Source of the DNA: Hyphomicrobiales bacterium
GTDB lineage: Bacteria > Pseudomonadota > Alphaproteobacteria > Rhizobiales > Rhizobiaceae
Assembly: GCA_900473205.1 (NCBI GenBank)
Contig: UCLB01000035.1
Location: 118,288 to 182,287, forward strand
Direction of reading: 5' to 3'
DNA: 64,000 nucleotides
In this document: in pieces, positions 1 to 8,402 of the stretch
Position numbering within the stretch: position 1 is the first letter of the stretch
How the letters are laid out: every line of letters starts with the position of its first letter
Program-made: the position numbers and the translations under genes
The notes under the pieces: generated by a model
Databases searched by the model: none
What the model was told of the DNA's origin: nothing
The model's input: only the letters and a program-made list of their open reading frames with translations

Positions 1-2
1 GC

Positions 3-161
3 GACAGGGCCAAACGGCAGGAGGCCGAGCGCAAGGCGCGGGCGGCCAAAAAGCTGCGCGAGAATCTTGCCCGGCGCAAGCAGCAGGCCCGTGCGCGACG
101 TGCCGGTGAGGCGGACGAAACAATCGGTTTGCCTGCCGCAAAAACGGACGAATCGTGCTGA
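3..161 (+). CDS. C-terminal end of a small basic hypothetical protein (partial)
   Basis: The frame beginning at base 3 is open to a TGA at 159-161 and encodes about 52 residues rich in Lys, Arg, Gln and Ala (KKLRENLARRKQQARAR), ending in ESC. The start lies left of the window. Its composition suggests a short charged helix, possibly nucleic-acid associated. I remember small basic hypothetical proteins just upstream of murA in Rhizobiaceae, which fits this position. No catalytic motif is visible and no function can be assigned. Confidence 0.55.
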   Translation, partial: DRAKRQEAERKARAAKKLRENLARRKQQARARRAGEADETIGLPAAKTDESC

Positions 162-209
162 CAAGAAACATTCAGCGGAAAATTGAAATAGCGCGGCGTT
201 TCATCTACT

Positions 210-230
210 GCATAATTTAACGGATTATGC
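210..230. terminator. Inverted repeat after the partial gene, possible weak terminator
   Basis: GCATAAT (210-216) and ATTATGC (224-230) form a perfect 7-bp stem around a 7-nt loop, and a run of six T follows about ten bases later. The stem is AT-rich and the T-run is displaced, so it may instead be an operator for murA. It lies 49 bases after the upstream stop and 110 bases before murA. Confidence 0.35.
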
Positions 231-340
231 GGCAAGATTGTTTTTTCGGCGATTTTGACGGTCATCACCGACCGTAAAAGCCGAACAGGCAGTGCTTCGC
301 ACGGCATCAGGAAAGGCGGGCGCAAAGCCCGTAGGGACGT

Positions 341-1633
341 ATGGATCGCATCAGAATAACCGGCGGTAACGAACTCAACGGTATCATTCCCATTTCGGGC
401 GCAAAGAACGCGGCTTTGCCGTTGATGATCGCGTCGCTGCTGACCAGCGATACGCTGACACTGGAAAACGTGCCGCATCTGGCAGACGTCGAGCAGCTGA
501 TCCGTATCCTTGGCAACCATGGCGTCGATATCTCCGTCAATGGTCGCCGCGAAAGCCAGGGCGAAGGCTATTCCCGCACGGTGCATTTCACCTGCCGCAC
601 CATCGTCGATACCACCGCACCTTACGAACTGGTCTCCAAGATGCGCGCAAGCTTCTGGGTCATCGGTCCGCTTCTGGCCCGTAACGGCCAGGCTCGCGTT
701 TCGCTGCCGGGCGGTTGCGCCATCGGCACGCGACCGGTCGATCTCTTCATCGAGGGTCTGGAGGCGCTCGGCGCCAACATGGAAATCGACGGCGGTTACA
801 TCAACGCGACCGCGCCATCCGGTGGCCTGATCGGTGCGACTTACACCTTCCCGAAAGTCTCGGTTGGTGCAACGCATGTCATGCTGATGGCAGCATCGCT
901 GGCACGCGGCACGACGGTCATTCACAATGCAGCGCGCGAGCCTGAAGTGGTTGACCTCGCCCAGTGCCTGACCGCTATGGGCGCCAAGATCGAAGGTGCT
1001 GGCACCTCCACCATCACCATCGAAGGCGTAACCTCCCTGTCTGGCGCACGCCATCGCGTTCTGCCTGACCGTATCGAAACCGGCACCTATGCCATGGCCG
1101 TCGCCATGACGGGTGGCGATGTGCTGCTGGAAGGCACGAACGCTTCGCTCCTGGACAACGCGCTGGAGACGCTGAAGCTTGCCGGTGCCACCATCACCGA
1201 AACCGAGACCGGCCTGCGTGTCGTGCGCAATGGCAATGGCATTCACCCCGTGGATGTCGTGACCGAACCATTCCCCGGCTTCCCGACGGACCTTCAGGCG
1301 CAGTTCATGGCACTGATGACGCGGGCACAGGGTGTGTCGCACATCACCGAAACGATCTTCGAAAACCGCTTCATGCACGTTCAGGAACTGGCGCGTCTCG
1401 GAGCCAAGATTTCGCTTTCCGGACAGATGGCTCGTATCGAAGGCGTGTCGCGCCTCAAGGGTGCGCCGGTCATGGCAACGGATCTGCGCGCCTCCGTGTC
1501 GCTGGTCATTGCCGGTCTTGTGGCGGAAGGTGAGACCATGGTTTCGCGCGTCTACCACCTCGATCGCGGCTTTGAGCGTCTGGAGGAAAAGCTCAACCGT
1601 TGCGGTGCGCAGGTCGAGCGCGTCAGCGACTAA
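341..1633 (+). CDS. murA: UDP-N-acetylglucosamine 1-carboxyvinyltransferase MurA
   Basis: MurA transfers enolpyruvate from PEP to UDP-GlcNAc in the cytoplasm, the first committed step of peptidoglycan precursor synthesis. The 430-residue length is normal for the family. The N-terminal [11 protein letters not shown] segment carries the conserved Lys-Asn pair. The loop [12 protein letters not shown] places the catalytic, fosfomycin-sensitive cysteine at residue 126, so the enzyme should be fosfomycin-sensitive in principle. The ATG at 341 follows an AGGGA Shine-Dalgarno. A small hairpin (CGGGC/GCCCG) sits immediately upstream and partly flanks that ribosome site. The gene heads a same-strand series with the DUF2948 gene and hisD, but a 167-base gap follows it. 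Confidence 0.97.
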   Translation: MDRIRITGGNELNGIIPISGAKNAALPLMIASLLTSDTLTLENVPHLADVEQLIRILGNHGVDISVNGRRESQGEGYSRTVHFTCRTIVDTTAPYELVSKMRASFWVIGPLLARNGQARVSLPGGCAIGTRPVDLFIEGLEALGANMEIDGGYINATAPSGGLIGATYTFPKVSVGATHVMLMAASLARGTTVIHNAAREPEVVDLAQCLTAMGAKIEGAGTSTITIEGVTSLSGARHRVLPDRIETGTYAMAVAMTGGDVLLEGTNASLLDNALETLKLAGATITETETGLRVVRNGNGIHPVDVVTEPFPGFPTDLQAQFMALMTRAQGVSHITETIFENRFMHVQELARLGAKISLSGQMARIEGVSRLKGAPVMATDLRASVSLVIAGLVAEGETMVSRVYHLDRGFERLEEKLNRCGAQVERVSD

Positions 1634-1800
1634 TACATATCGCTCATCTAGGAGTCCGTTTGGAAACTCGCCGGATCGACCCGTCCGAAGTTTTCAGGCG
1701 GACTCTGAGCTCGCCGGTTGTAGAGCGGGCTTCGACTGCCTATCTCCAAGTCATCGATTGGAATAAGCGGCCTCGTCCGCGAAATGAGGACATAGACACG

Positions 1801-2238
1801 ATGAGCGGCCTTAAATTGATGGCGCTTGACGGAGAAGATCTCTCCGTCATTTCAACCCATATGCAGGATAGCGTCTTCAAACTGAAAGACGCGTCCTTCG
1901 ATCACAAGTCCGGTCAGTTCCTGCTGTCTGCCAACCGCTTCGTCTGGGAACACGGCAGCAAGAAGGGCCAGTCACCCGAGAGATGCCGCAGCGTATTTGC
2001 GCTTAAGCGCGTCGGCAACGCCCGGTCGCACGGCTTTAGCCGCGATAACAAGGAGCAGGTTCTGTCCCTGCTTGCCGTTCGCTTCACGCAAAACGGTGAG
2101 GGCCCGGAGGGAACGGTGGAACTGGTCCTGTCCGGCGGCGGTGCCATTGCGCTTGATGTCGAATGTATCGAAGCGCAACTGACTGATGTCAGCGGCGGTT
2201 GGGAAACGGCATCCAAACCGCACCACCCGGAAGACTGA
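1801..2238 (+). CDS. DUF2948 family protein
   Basis: This 145-residue cytoplasmic protein (MSGLKLMALDGEDLSVIS...) matches the DUF2948 family, common in alphaproteobacteria and often between murA and hisD. The conserved opening LMALDGEDL, the central CRSVFALKRV and the C-terminal IALDVECIEAQL stretch are visible. No signal peptide or membrane segment is seen and the function is unknown. The reading frame is open further upstream, but the ATG at 1801 has a GAGG at suitable distance and gives the family's usual N-terminus. A terminator-like hairpin follows the stop. Confidence 0.85.
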   Translation: MSGLKLMALDGEDLSVISTHMQDSVFKLKDASFDHKSGQFLLSANRFVWEHGSKKGQSPERCRSVFALKRVGNARSHGFSRDNKEQVLSLLAVRFTQNGEGPEGTVELVLSGGGAIALDVECIEAQLTDVSGGWETASKPHHPED

Positions 2239-2251
2239 TCTTATAAAGACG

Positions 2252-2289
2252 GACGGGCGGACAGGGAATTGCCTTGCCCGCCTGTTTTA
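2252..2289 (+). terminator. Imperfect intrinsic terminator after the DUF2948 gene
   Basis: A GC-rich imperfect inverted repeat (ACGGGCGGACAGG against CCTTGCCCGCCTGT) ends in TTTTAATTTA. It would separate murA and the DUF2948 gene from hisD transcription. Confidence 0.6.
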
Positions 2290-2381
2290 ATTTATGCCAC
2301 ATACCCTTATAGCGCACGCCAAAACGTGCAGGCATAGCATTTCGCTCCGTCAGCGGACGGGGCCTCAAGAGGGTAAGTGAC

Positions 2382-3680
2382 GTGGCAATCTGGCTGGAGC
2401 AGGGGTCTGCTGATTTTGAACAGGCGTTTGCAGCATTCCTGACGACAAAGAGAGAAGTATCCGAAGACGTCAATATCGTTGTTCGCGACATCATCGATGA
2501 TGTCCGTAAACGTGGCGATGAGGCGCTGGCTCATTATTCTCTGAAGTTCGACAAGCTGGATTTCTCCAAAACCTCCATGCGCGTAACCGCGGAAGAAATC
2601 GATGCGGCGATTGAGCAGGGCGATGCCGCCGTTCTGGATGCGCTGAAGCTCGCAGCCAAACGCATTGAAAAGCACCACGCCCGGCAGATGCCGAAGGACG
2701 ACATCTACGAAGACGATATCGGCGTTGGTCTCGGCTCTCGCTGGACGGCCATCGAGGCGGTCGGTCTTTATGTTCCCGGCGGTACCGCAAGTTATCCTAG
2801 CTCGGTGCTGATGAATGCTGTTCCGGCCAAGGTGGCGGGTGTCGAGCGTATCGTCATGGTCGTTCCGGCCAATGGTGGCACCATCAACCCGGCGGTGCTT
2901 GCGGCAGCGCGGATTGCGGGCGTCGAAGAAATCTACCGCATCGGCGGTGCACAGGCTGTGGCTGCACTGGCCTATGGCACGCAGACCATTGCGCCTGTTG
3001 CCAAGATCGTCGGCCCGGGCAATGCGTTTGTGGCAGCGGCCAAGCGCCATGTCTTTGGAACCGTCGGCATCGACATGATTGCCGGGCCATCGGAAGTGCT
3101 TGTTATTGCGGACAAGAACAACAATCCCGAATGGCTGGCGGCAGACCTTCTGGCGCAGGCCGAGCATGACGAGGGTGCCCAATCCATCCTGATCACCGAT
3201 GATGCTGAACTCGGCAAAGCGGTGGAAGAGGCCGTGGAACGGCAGCTGAAGCTGCTGTCCCGCTCACAGACGGCAACAGCCAGCTGGCGCGACTTCGGCG
3301 CGATTATTTTGGTCGATGATCTCGCAGCATCCATCCCGCTTGCCAATCGCATCGCAGCCGAACATCTGGAACTGGCTGTCGATAATCCCGATGCGCTGAT
3401 GGCAGGCGTTCGCAATGCGGGGGCGATTTTCGTCGGTCGCCATACGCCTGAAGTAATCGGTGATTATGTCGGCGGCTCCAACCACGTTCTGCCAACGGCG
3501 CGCTCGGCGCGTTTCTCGTCGGGTCTTTCCGTTCTGGATTTCGTCAAGCGCACCTCGATCCTGCGGCTCGGGCCGGAGCAATTGCGCCAGCTGGCGCCGG
3601 CTGCGATCACGCTTGCCCATTCCGAAGGGCTGGATGCGCATGCGCGTTCCGTCGCCATTCGTCTCAATCTGGAAGGGTGA
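2382..3680 (+). CDS. hisD: Histidinol dehydrogenase HisD
   Basis: HisD oxidises L-histidinol to L-histidine in two NAD-dependent steps and is a cytoplasmic zinc enzyme. The 432 residues match the family length. Conserved features include LLAQAEHDEGAQS (zinc-ligand Gln and His), AAEHLEL with the catalytic Glu-His pair, GGSNHVLPT, and the C-terminal SEGLDAHARS containing another ligand His. The start is GTG at 2382, eight bases after GAGGG; no ATG lies nearby in frame. The UPF0262 gene follows after three bases and the phosphatase gene two bases later, so the three are probably co-transcribed. No other his genes are present. Confidence 0.96.
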   Translation: MAIWLEQGSADFEQAFAAFLTTKREVSEDVNIVVRDIIDDVRKRGDEALAHYSLKFDKLDFSKTSMRVTAEEIDAAIEQGDAAVLDALKLAAKRIEKHHARQMPKDDIYEDDIGVGLGSRWTAIEAVGLYVPGGTASYPSSVLMNAVPAKVAGVERIVMVVPANGGTINPAVLAAARIAGVEEIYRIGGAQAVAALAYGTQTIAPVAKIVGPGNAFVAAAKRHVFGTVGIDMIAGPSEVLVIADKNNNPEWLAADLLAQAEHDEGAQSILITDDAELGKAVEEAVERQLKLLSRSQTATASWRDFGAIILVDDLAASIPLANRIAAEHLELAVDNPDALMAGVRNAGAIFVGRHTPEVIGDYVGGSNHVLPTARSARFSSGLSVLDFVKRTSILRLGPEQLRQLAPAAITLAHSEGLDAHARSVAIRLNLEG

Positions 3681-3683
3681 GGG

Positions 3684-4157
3684 ATGGGGCCAGACGTCTT
3701 CAGGCTTTGCGATGTGGTTCTGGACGAGAGCATCGGCCGGTCCACGCCTGACGTGGAGCACGAACGCGCCGTTGCCATTTTCGACCTTATCGAAGAAAAC
3801 AGTTTTGAGCCGGTTGGCCATGCCGGTGGGCCTTACAAGCTCAATATCTCGCTGGTCGAGACCAAGCTGGTCTTCACGATCAAGACCGAGGGCGACGAGG
3901 CTGTAGCAACCCACATCCTGTCGCTGACGCCGTTTCGCCGCATCATCAAGGATTACTTCCTGATCTGCGAAAGCTATTATGAGGCGATCCGCTCCTCGAC
4001 GCCAAGCCAGATCGAAGCCATCGACATGGGCAGGCGCGGCATCCACAATGATGGTTCGCAAACGCTGATGGACCGGTTGTCCGGCAAGATAAAGGTGGAT
4101 TTCGATACGGCGCGGCGGCTGTTTACCCTTGTCTGTGTGCTGTATTGGCGGGGTTAG
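3684..4157 (+). CDS. UPF0262 family protein
   Basis: The 157-residue product corresponds to the UPF0262 family, small alphaproteobacterial proteins of unknown function that often follow hisD. Recognisable stretches are [10 protein letters not shown] near the N-terminus, [16 protein letters not shown] in the middle and [16 protein letters not shown] in the C-terminal half. It lacks a signal peptide and appears cytoplasmic. Tight coupling to hisD and to the phosphatase gene (2 bases) suggests one transcript. No function is assigned. Confidence 0.85.
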   Translation: MGPDVFRLCDVVLDESIGRSTPDVEHERAVAIFDLIEENSFEPVGHAGGPYKLNISLVETKLVFTIKTEGDEAVATHILSLTPFRRIIKDYFLICESYYEAIRSSTPSQIEAIDMGRRGIHNDGSQTLMDRLSGKIKVDFDTARRLFTLVCVLYWRG

Positions 4158-4159
4158 AC

Positions 4160-4639
4160 ATGCAGGACCCGGCGGTTGTCGACTTGAAAGAAAAGGCACC
4201 GCGCGCCATATTGTTCATGTGTGGCATGAATTCCATCCGCTCACCCATGGCGGAAGTCATTGCCAAACAACTCGTCGCTTCCGGTATCTATATTCAGTCG
4301 GCAGGTGTGCGTGCAGGCGAGCGTGATCCTTTCGTGGATGCCGTGCTGGACGAGGCGGGACTGACACTTGGAAAACACAAGCCGAGAACGCTGGAAGAGA
4401 TAGAAGACGACTTCTTCGATCTCATCATCACCCTCACACCCGAGGCGCATCATGCCGCCCTTGAACTGACACGGTCCAATGCGCTCGACGTCGTCTACTG
4501 GCCAACGATGGATCCAACGGTGGCGACGGGCACGAGAGAGCATATTCTCGAAGCCTATCGTGAGGTGCGTGAACACCTGACGAAGCTGATTTCGGAACGC
4601 CTGCCGCAACGGGCAAGGCCGTTTTCCGAGACACTTTAA
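4160..4639 (+). CDS. Low-molecular-weight protein tyrosine phosphatase / arsenate reductase-like protein
   Basis: The 159-residue protein has the phosphatase signature CGMNSIRS (C21-X5-R27), the phosphate loop of the low-molecular-weight tyrosine phosphatase and ArsC fold. A later DP segment (TMDPTVATG) could supply the acid Asp, though its context differs from classical LMW-PTPs. The substrate is unknown. An in-frame TTG at 4145 overlaps the preceding stop; I chose the ATG at 4160, two bases after the UPF0262 stop, because it is the normal codon and leaves the domain intact. Position behind hisD and UPF0262 suggests a constitutive housekeeping role rather than an arsenic operon; no ars genes are near. 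Confidence 0.85.
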   Translation: MQDPAVVDLKEKAPRAILFMCGMNSIRSPMAEVIAKQLVASGIYIQSAGVRAGERDPFVDAVLDEAGLTLGKHKPRTLEEIEDDFFDLIITLTPEAHHAALELTRSNALDVVYWPTMDPTVATGTREHILEAYREVREHLTKLISERLPQRARPFSETL

Positions 4640-4744
4640 AACGATTGACAATTTAGGTTCACAAATGTGCGGCGATTGTGTAGTTTCCGCGCAATTTTCC
4701 CGGACTGTTCAGTCCGGCATTATCAACAGGAAGAAAAACCCTAT

Positions 4745-4963
4745 ATGACAAAAGAAGAAGTCCTCGAGTTTCCGGGCGTCGTTACCGAACTTTTGCCGAA
4801 CGCGACTTTCCGCGTGAAGCTGGAAAACGAACACGAAATCATCGCACACACTGCCGGCCGCATGCGTAAGAACCGTATCCGCGTTCTGGCGGGCGACAAG
4901 GTGCTTGTCGAAATGACGCCTTACGACCTGACCAAGGGTCGCATCACCTATCGTTTCAAGTAA
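4745..4963 (+). CDS. infA: Translation initiation factor IF-1
   Basis: The 72-residue protein is a single S1/OB-fold domain with the family hallmarks [36 protein letters not shown] and [20 protein letters not shown]-1 binds the ribosomal A site with IF-2 and IF-3 during initiation. The ATG at 4745 gives exactly the conserved length; a TTG-initiated longer frame from 4667 is not credible. A TTGACA hexamer at 4645-4650 could be part of its promoter, but I cannot find a convincing -10. maf follows after 30 bases. Confidence 0.97.
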   Translation: MTKEEVLEFPGVVTELLPNATFRVKLENEHEIIAHTAGRMRKNRIRVLAGDKVLVEMTPYDLTKGRITYRFK

Positions 4964-4993
4964 TCGCCCGGCAGATCGGACGACTGGCAGAGC

Positions 4994-5617
4994 ATGACAG
5001 ACGCAAAACAAAAGCTGATTCTGGCTTCCGGGTCGCCACGCCGTCTTGAACTGTTGAATCAGGTTGGCATCGAGCCCGCACGGCTTATGCCGATGGATAT
5101 CGACGAGACGCCAGCCCGGCTGGAGCATCCGCGCACGCTGTGCCGCCGCCTGTCTTTGCAGAAGGCAGAGGCGGCCCATAAGGCTGTGAAGGGTGAGCTT
5201 GCCTGGAAGGGAGCCTATGTCCTGGGTTCCGATACGGTCGTGGCCGTTGGCCGCCGTATCGTCGGCAAGGCGGAATATATCGAAGAAGCGTCTGCCGCAT
5301 TGCACCTACTCTCAGGCCGCAGCCACTGGGTCTATACGGGCATCTGCCTTGTTACACCCGGTGGAAAAGTGCGCCAGAAGGTCGTTGAAACCAAAGTTCG
5401 CTTCAAGCGTCTTTCGGAACACGAAATCGATAGCTACATCGCGTCCGGACAATGGCGCGGAAAAGCGGGTGCTTATGGCATTCAGGGCATTGCCGGTTGC
5501 TTCGTACAGAAGCTGACCGGTTCCTATACGAATGTCGTCGGCTTGCCGCTTTATGAAACGGTGTCACTTCTGGCCGGTGAAGGGTTCGAGGTGGCGTCCG
5601 CCTGGCAGGAAGGTTGA
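4994..5617 (+). CDS. maf: Maf-family nucleoside triphosphate pyrophosphatase
   Basis: Maf proteins hydrolyse modified or non-canonical nucleoside triphosphates (dTTP/UTP or m7GTP type) to monophosphates and help guard nucleotide pools. The N-terminal [18 protein letters not shown], the [11 protein letters not shown] motif with the base-catalytic Asp, and the [12 protein letters not shown] motif are all present. The 207-residue length is normal. It lies between infA and yacG and its stop overlaps an alternative yacG TTG start, so the genes are probably translationally coupled. Subfamily (YhdE or YceF type) cannot be settled by eye. Confidence 0.93.
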   Translation: MTDAKQKLILASGSPRRLELLNQVGIEPARLMPMDIDETPARLEHPRTLCRRLSLQKAEAAHKAVKGELAWKGAYVLGSDTVVAVGRRIVGKAEYIEEASAALHLLSGRSHWVYTGICLVTPGGKVRQKVVETKVRFKRLSEHEIDSYIASGQWRGKAGAYGIQGIAGCFVQKLTGSYTNVVGLPLYETVSLLAGEGFEVASAWQEG

Positions 5618-5622
5618 TCCCA

Positions 5623-5850
5623 ATGACAGATGCATCGAACAAATCCAGTGTCACTCCCCTGCGCAAGACCCAGCCTTGCCCTGAGTGCAAAAGACCATCC
5701 ACGCGCGAAGATTATCCGTTCTGCTCGGATCGTTGCCGCTCTGCGGATCTCTCGCGCTGGCTGAAAGGCTCTTACGCAATCCCCGTTGCCGAGGATGAGA
5801 GCAATGCCGAAGAGGGTGACACAAGACGCCCCGGTGATGGCGATTACTGA
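5623..5850 (+). CDS. yacG: DNA gyrase inhibitor YacG (zinc-ribbon protein)
   Basis: The 75-residue protein carries four cysteines at 19, 22, 34 and 38 (C-X2-C-X11-C-X3-C) followed by RSADLSRWLKGSYAIP, the signature of YacG/DUF329. In E. coli YacG binds GyrB and inhibits DNA gyrase. The acidic C-terminal tail is typical. I prefer the ATG at 5623, five bases after the maf stop; a TTG at 5614 overlaps that stop. The gene ends just before a strong terminator. Confidence 0.93.
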   Translation: MTDASNKSSVTPLRKTQPCPECKRPSTREDYPFCSDRCRSADLSRWLKGSYAIPVAEDESNAEEGDTRRPGDGDY

Positions 5851-5873
5851 ACAGCGCTGAAATAATTCCAAAC

Positions 5874-5911
5874 AAAAGGCCCGCAAATCGCTTCGATTTC
5901 GGGCCTTTTTC
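5874..5911. terminator. Strong terminator between yacG and the DUF1217 repeat gene
   Basis: AAAAGGCCCG and CGGGCCTTTTT flank a nearly self-complementary centre with a CTTCG loop. A run of A precedes and a run of T follows, so it can serve transcripts from both strands: yacG on plus and the convergent DUF1217 gene on minus. Confidence 0.9.
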
Positions 5912-5934
5912 TATTGGCAGTTTGTCCGAACGCC

Positions 5935-8118
5935 TTATCCAGCCTTCAATTGTGCGACCGCCAAAAGCGTGTCGGCGCTGATGGAAGTCGAACCGCCGCT
6001 CAGGATCGACAAGCTTGAGGAGCTTGTGCTGTTTTGCGTATCGTACAGTGCCGTAAAACGCTTGATGAGCTTGCTGACGTAATCGGTGTCCTGGAGCTGT
6101 GTGACGTCGATGTATTTCGTGACCATCTCCGCCTGTTTTTCCACATCCATATTGGCTATGGAATCAGGCATGCTGTAGGCGGTCTTGAAGAACTTGAATA
6201 TGGCGTCATCGCTCAAGATGCCGTAGGCGCTCGAGATGGTCGGGGCGACACGTTCGAAATACAAGGCAAGGCGGACGCCTTCGCTGGTATCGCCCTGCTG
6301 CTCTTCCAGGGTTTGGCGCACATACTGGTTGGTCGTTTCCAGAATAGAGCCACGCTGTTGCCCGCCTTGCACGGCATCGGCAGTCAGATTGCCCTCGGTG
6401 TCAAAGTTGAAGGATGCGACGATCTCGGTAAACCTGTTGTCGTCGAGCGTGTTCACATAGCTCTTGGGGTCCGTAAGGTCGGACTCGAACATTTTCTTGA
6501 GGTCGCTGGAGGTGACGCTTTTCGGATCGATGCCATTGGCTTCGAGAATGTAGTTGGTCACGCGACTATCGGACAGCAAATCCTTCACCGAAGTGACGGT
6601 CTTCATCTGTTCCTTGTAATATTCCGTTTCCTTGTCGGATTTATCTATAGCGTCTTGCTTGGTCTTACCGCTCAGTCCTCTGACTTTATTCTTCTCATAC
6701 TCAGATGCGTATTTGTCGGACACGCTTTCCGATTGGGCCAGGAGCGGCGCCTCCACCTTCCCATCAGTGGTAAAGTTGAAGGCTTTGTTGAGCTCGACGA
6801 AACGGTCATCCTTGAGCGAATTGACATAGCTTTTCTTGTCGTTCGTATCGCTCGAAAGAATGCGTTTCAATTCCGATTGGCTGACCTCATCCGGGTCGAT
6901 GCCGAAAGCTCTTAGCGCCACGTCCCAGATTTCAGTGACACTGTCGTTCTTCTTGTCGTCGTCCTTTTTATTGGAGACGAGGAAATCATCCAGGCTTTCG
7001 ACCCCGGCGATCCGTGTTTGGTAGTTGGTGACGGCCTCATCGACGGATGTCGCCTGGTTTTTCTGAAAGGCCTTCTCATAGAGCTTGGCCATATCTGTCG
7101 TCTGAGTGGCTGTCTGGGGCGTGTTGCCGTCCGCCAGCGTGCCATCATTCTCGAAATTGAAATAGTCCAGAAGCGCTGTGTTGCCGTAAGTCGTCGCAAA
7201 TGTCTCGTTGGACATCAGGCTGGCAACGCTGCTGGCCATGATGCCCGTGCTTAGGCCGAATGCGGTTTTGACGTAATCCAGCATTCTCTTGTCGGCCACG
7301 ACTTCCGTGGCGGTCGTGGCCTTGGCGACGTTCTTTTCGAAATAGCGATCATTGGCATCGGCCAACAGGTCGGAAGGAAAGGTCGATTTGTTGAAGATAT
7401 AGTTTAGCTTCAGGTCTTCGGTCTGATCGGCGCTCTGCACCAAGCCGTCGATGGTGCCATCGGCCTTGAAATTGAACGCTTCCGTCAGCTGCTTCCAGGC
7501 AGGGTTTTTCGCCTTGTTGGCAACACTGTCCGGGTCATCGAGATCGCTCGTCAGAACCTGCTTGAGATAGCTCTTGGACGTATAGGTGGAATCGAGGCCG
7601 ACGGCATCCAGCATATAGGTGCGAAGGCGGTCATTGTTGATGAGACTATCAACATTGGTGACCTTCCCGATCTGCGCCGCAAAATAGGTGGATTCGTCTT
7701 TCAGCGATTTTTCTTCGGCGGTGAAGGACGCCTTGTAGGCATCGGTAAGCGTGCTTGCCTGCACGGAATTCTGTGCAGTTTTCGCATCTCCGGTAAAGTT
7801 GAAGGCTTCGGCAAACTGCAGGTAGCGCTTGTCGGTCAGCGAATTGGCGAAACTCGAGCTATCCGTCAGGTCGCTTTCCAGCACCTTGCGCATGAAGGCT
7901 TTACCATAGGTCATATCTTCCAGGCCATAGGCCTTCATCGCGTAGGAATAGAGACGGTAATCGCCGAGAAACTCATCGACGGAAGTGACCTGACCGATTT
8001 TTTCCTTGTAATACTCCGTATCTCGCGCAACCGAGGACTGGCTCGCCACCTTTGACAGGGAAGAGTTGATGTCGCGGTTGACACTGAGGTAGCTCGTATA
8101 GGTAGAAATCGTCGCCAT
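5935..8118 (-). CDS. Six-repeat DUF1217 protein beside flagellar genes
   Basis: The 727-residue protein consists of tandem DUF1217-like units. I place them at residues 36-114, 145-223, 259-328, 366-455, 500-578 and about 620-695. The core pattern is YY/F-X5-V-X-SV-DxL-X-D-R-L-x-x-Y-x-x-A-x-G, then SDLxDxxSxxN, ending in FNF plus acidic residues. Repeats 3 and 6 are most diverged and repeat 4 has an acidic KKDDDKKND insert. No signal peptide or membrane segment is seen. The protein is acidic, poor in Cys and rich in Ser, Thr and Asp, resembling secreted flagellar axial proteins. The ATG at 8118 follows CAAGG; an upstream ATG would add 15 unlike residues. DUF1217 genes occur in rhizobial flagellar clusters, and this one diverges from flhA, so a motility-related role is inferred. 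The molecular function is unknown. Confidence 0.88.
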   Translation of the reverse strand: MATISTYTSYLSVNRDINSSLSKVASQSSVARDTEYYKEKIGQVTSVDEFLGDYRLYSYAMKAYGLEDMTYGKAFMRKVLESDLTDSSSFANSLTDKRYLQFAEAFNFTGDAKTAQNSVQASTLTDAYKASFTAEEKSLKDESTYFAAQIGKVTNVDSLINNDRLRTYMLDAVGLDSTYTSKSYLKQVLTSDLDDPDSVANKAKNPAWKQLTEAFNFKADGTIDGLVQSADQTEDLKLNYIFNKSTFPSDLLADANDRYFEKNVAKATTATEVVADKRMLDYVKTAFGLSTGIMASSVASLMSNETFATTYGNTALLDYFNFENDGTLADGNTPQTATQTTDMAKLYEKAFQKNQATSVDEAVTNYQTRIAGVESLDDFLVSNKKDDDKKNDSVTEIWDVALRAFGIDPDEVSQSELKRILSSDTNDKKSYVNSLKDDRFVELNKAFNFTTDGKVEAPLLAQSESVSDKYASEYEKNKVRGLSGKTKQDAIDKSDKETEYYKEQMKTVTSVKDLLSDSRVTNYILEANGIDPKSVTSSDLKKMFESDLTDPKSYVNTLDDNRFTEIVASFNFDTEGNLTADAVQGGQQRGSILETTNQYVRQTLEEQQGDTSEGVRLALYFERVAPTISSAYGILSDDAIFKFFKTAYSMPDSIANMDVEKQAEMVTKYIDVTQLQDTDYVSKLIKRFTALYDTQNSTSSSSLSILSGGSTSISADTLLAVAQLKAG

Positions 8119-8402
8119 AAGGTAGCCTTGCAGAGTTTGACCTTGGTCATGGCCAGCGTGCACGCCATCATCGCGCGAATAACCTCGCTAACATATTACA
8201 AAAATAGTCTGAACCAAAGCCTAAATATTACGGGGCAACAGCTGGCCGTCGCAATAACGAAGGTCGTCAATTCTTCCACTCTCGCGCAAGCTTGATCCAA
8301 TAAAGCTCGGGCGTCGATCTCCGTCTTGGCGGTCGGCAAGGCTTTTTCATGATGGGAAAGTCGGGACGCTTCTACAGTTTCTCATGAAGAGATGGAGTTA
8401 GA
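8119..8402. other. Divergent intergenic region between the DUF1217 gene and flhA
   Basis: This 284-base stretch must hold promoters for both divergent genes. It is more AT-rich than its surroundings around 8180-8240. I could not identify a convincing -35/-10 pair or a palindrome. It contains no supported ORF. Confidence 0.5.

Noticed and set aside
4160..4639. Arsenate reductase belonging to an ars operon
   Set aside because: The C-X5-R loop is shared with tyrosine phosphatases and no ars genes, ArsR or efflux genes are present; the neighbours are housekeeping genes.
4645..4650. TTGACA hexamer taken as an infA promoter
   Set aside because: No acceptable -10 is found at 16-19 bases; kept only as a remark.
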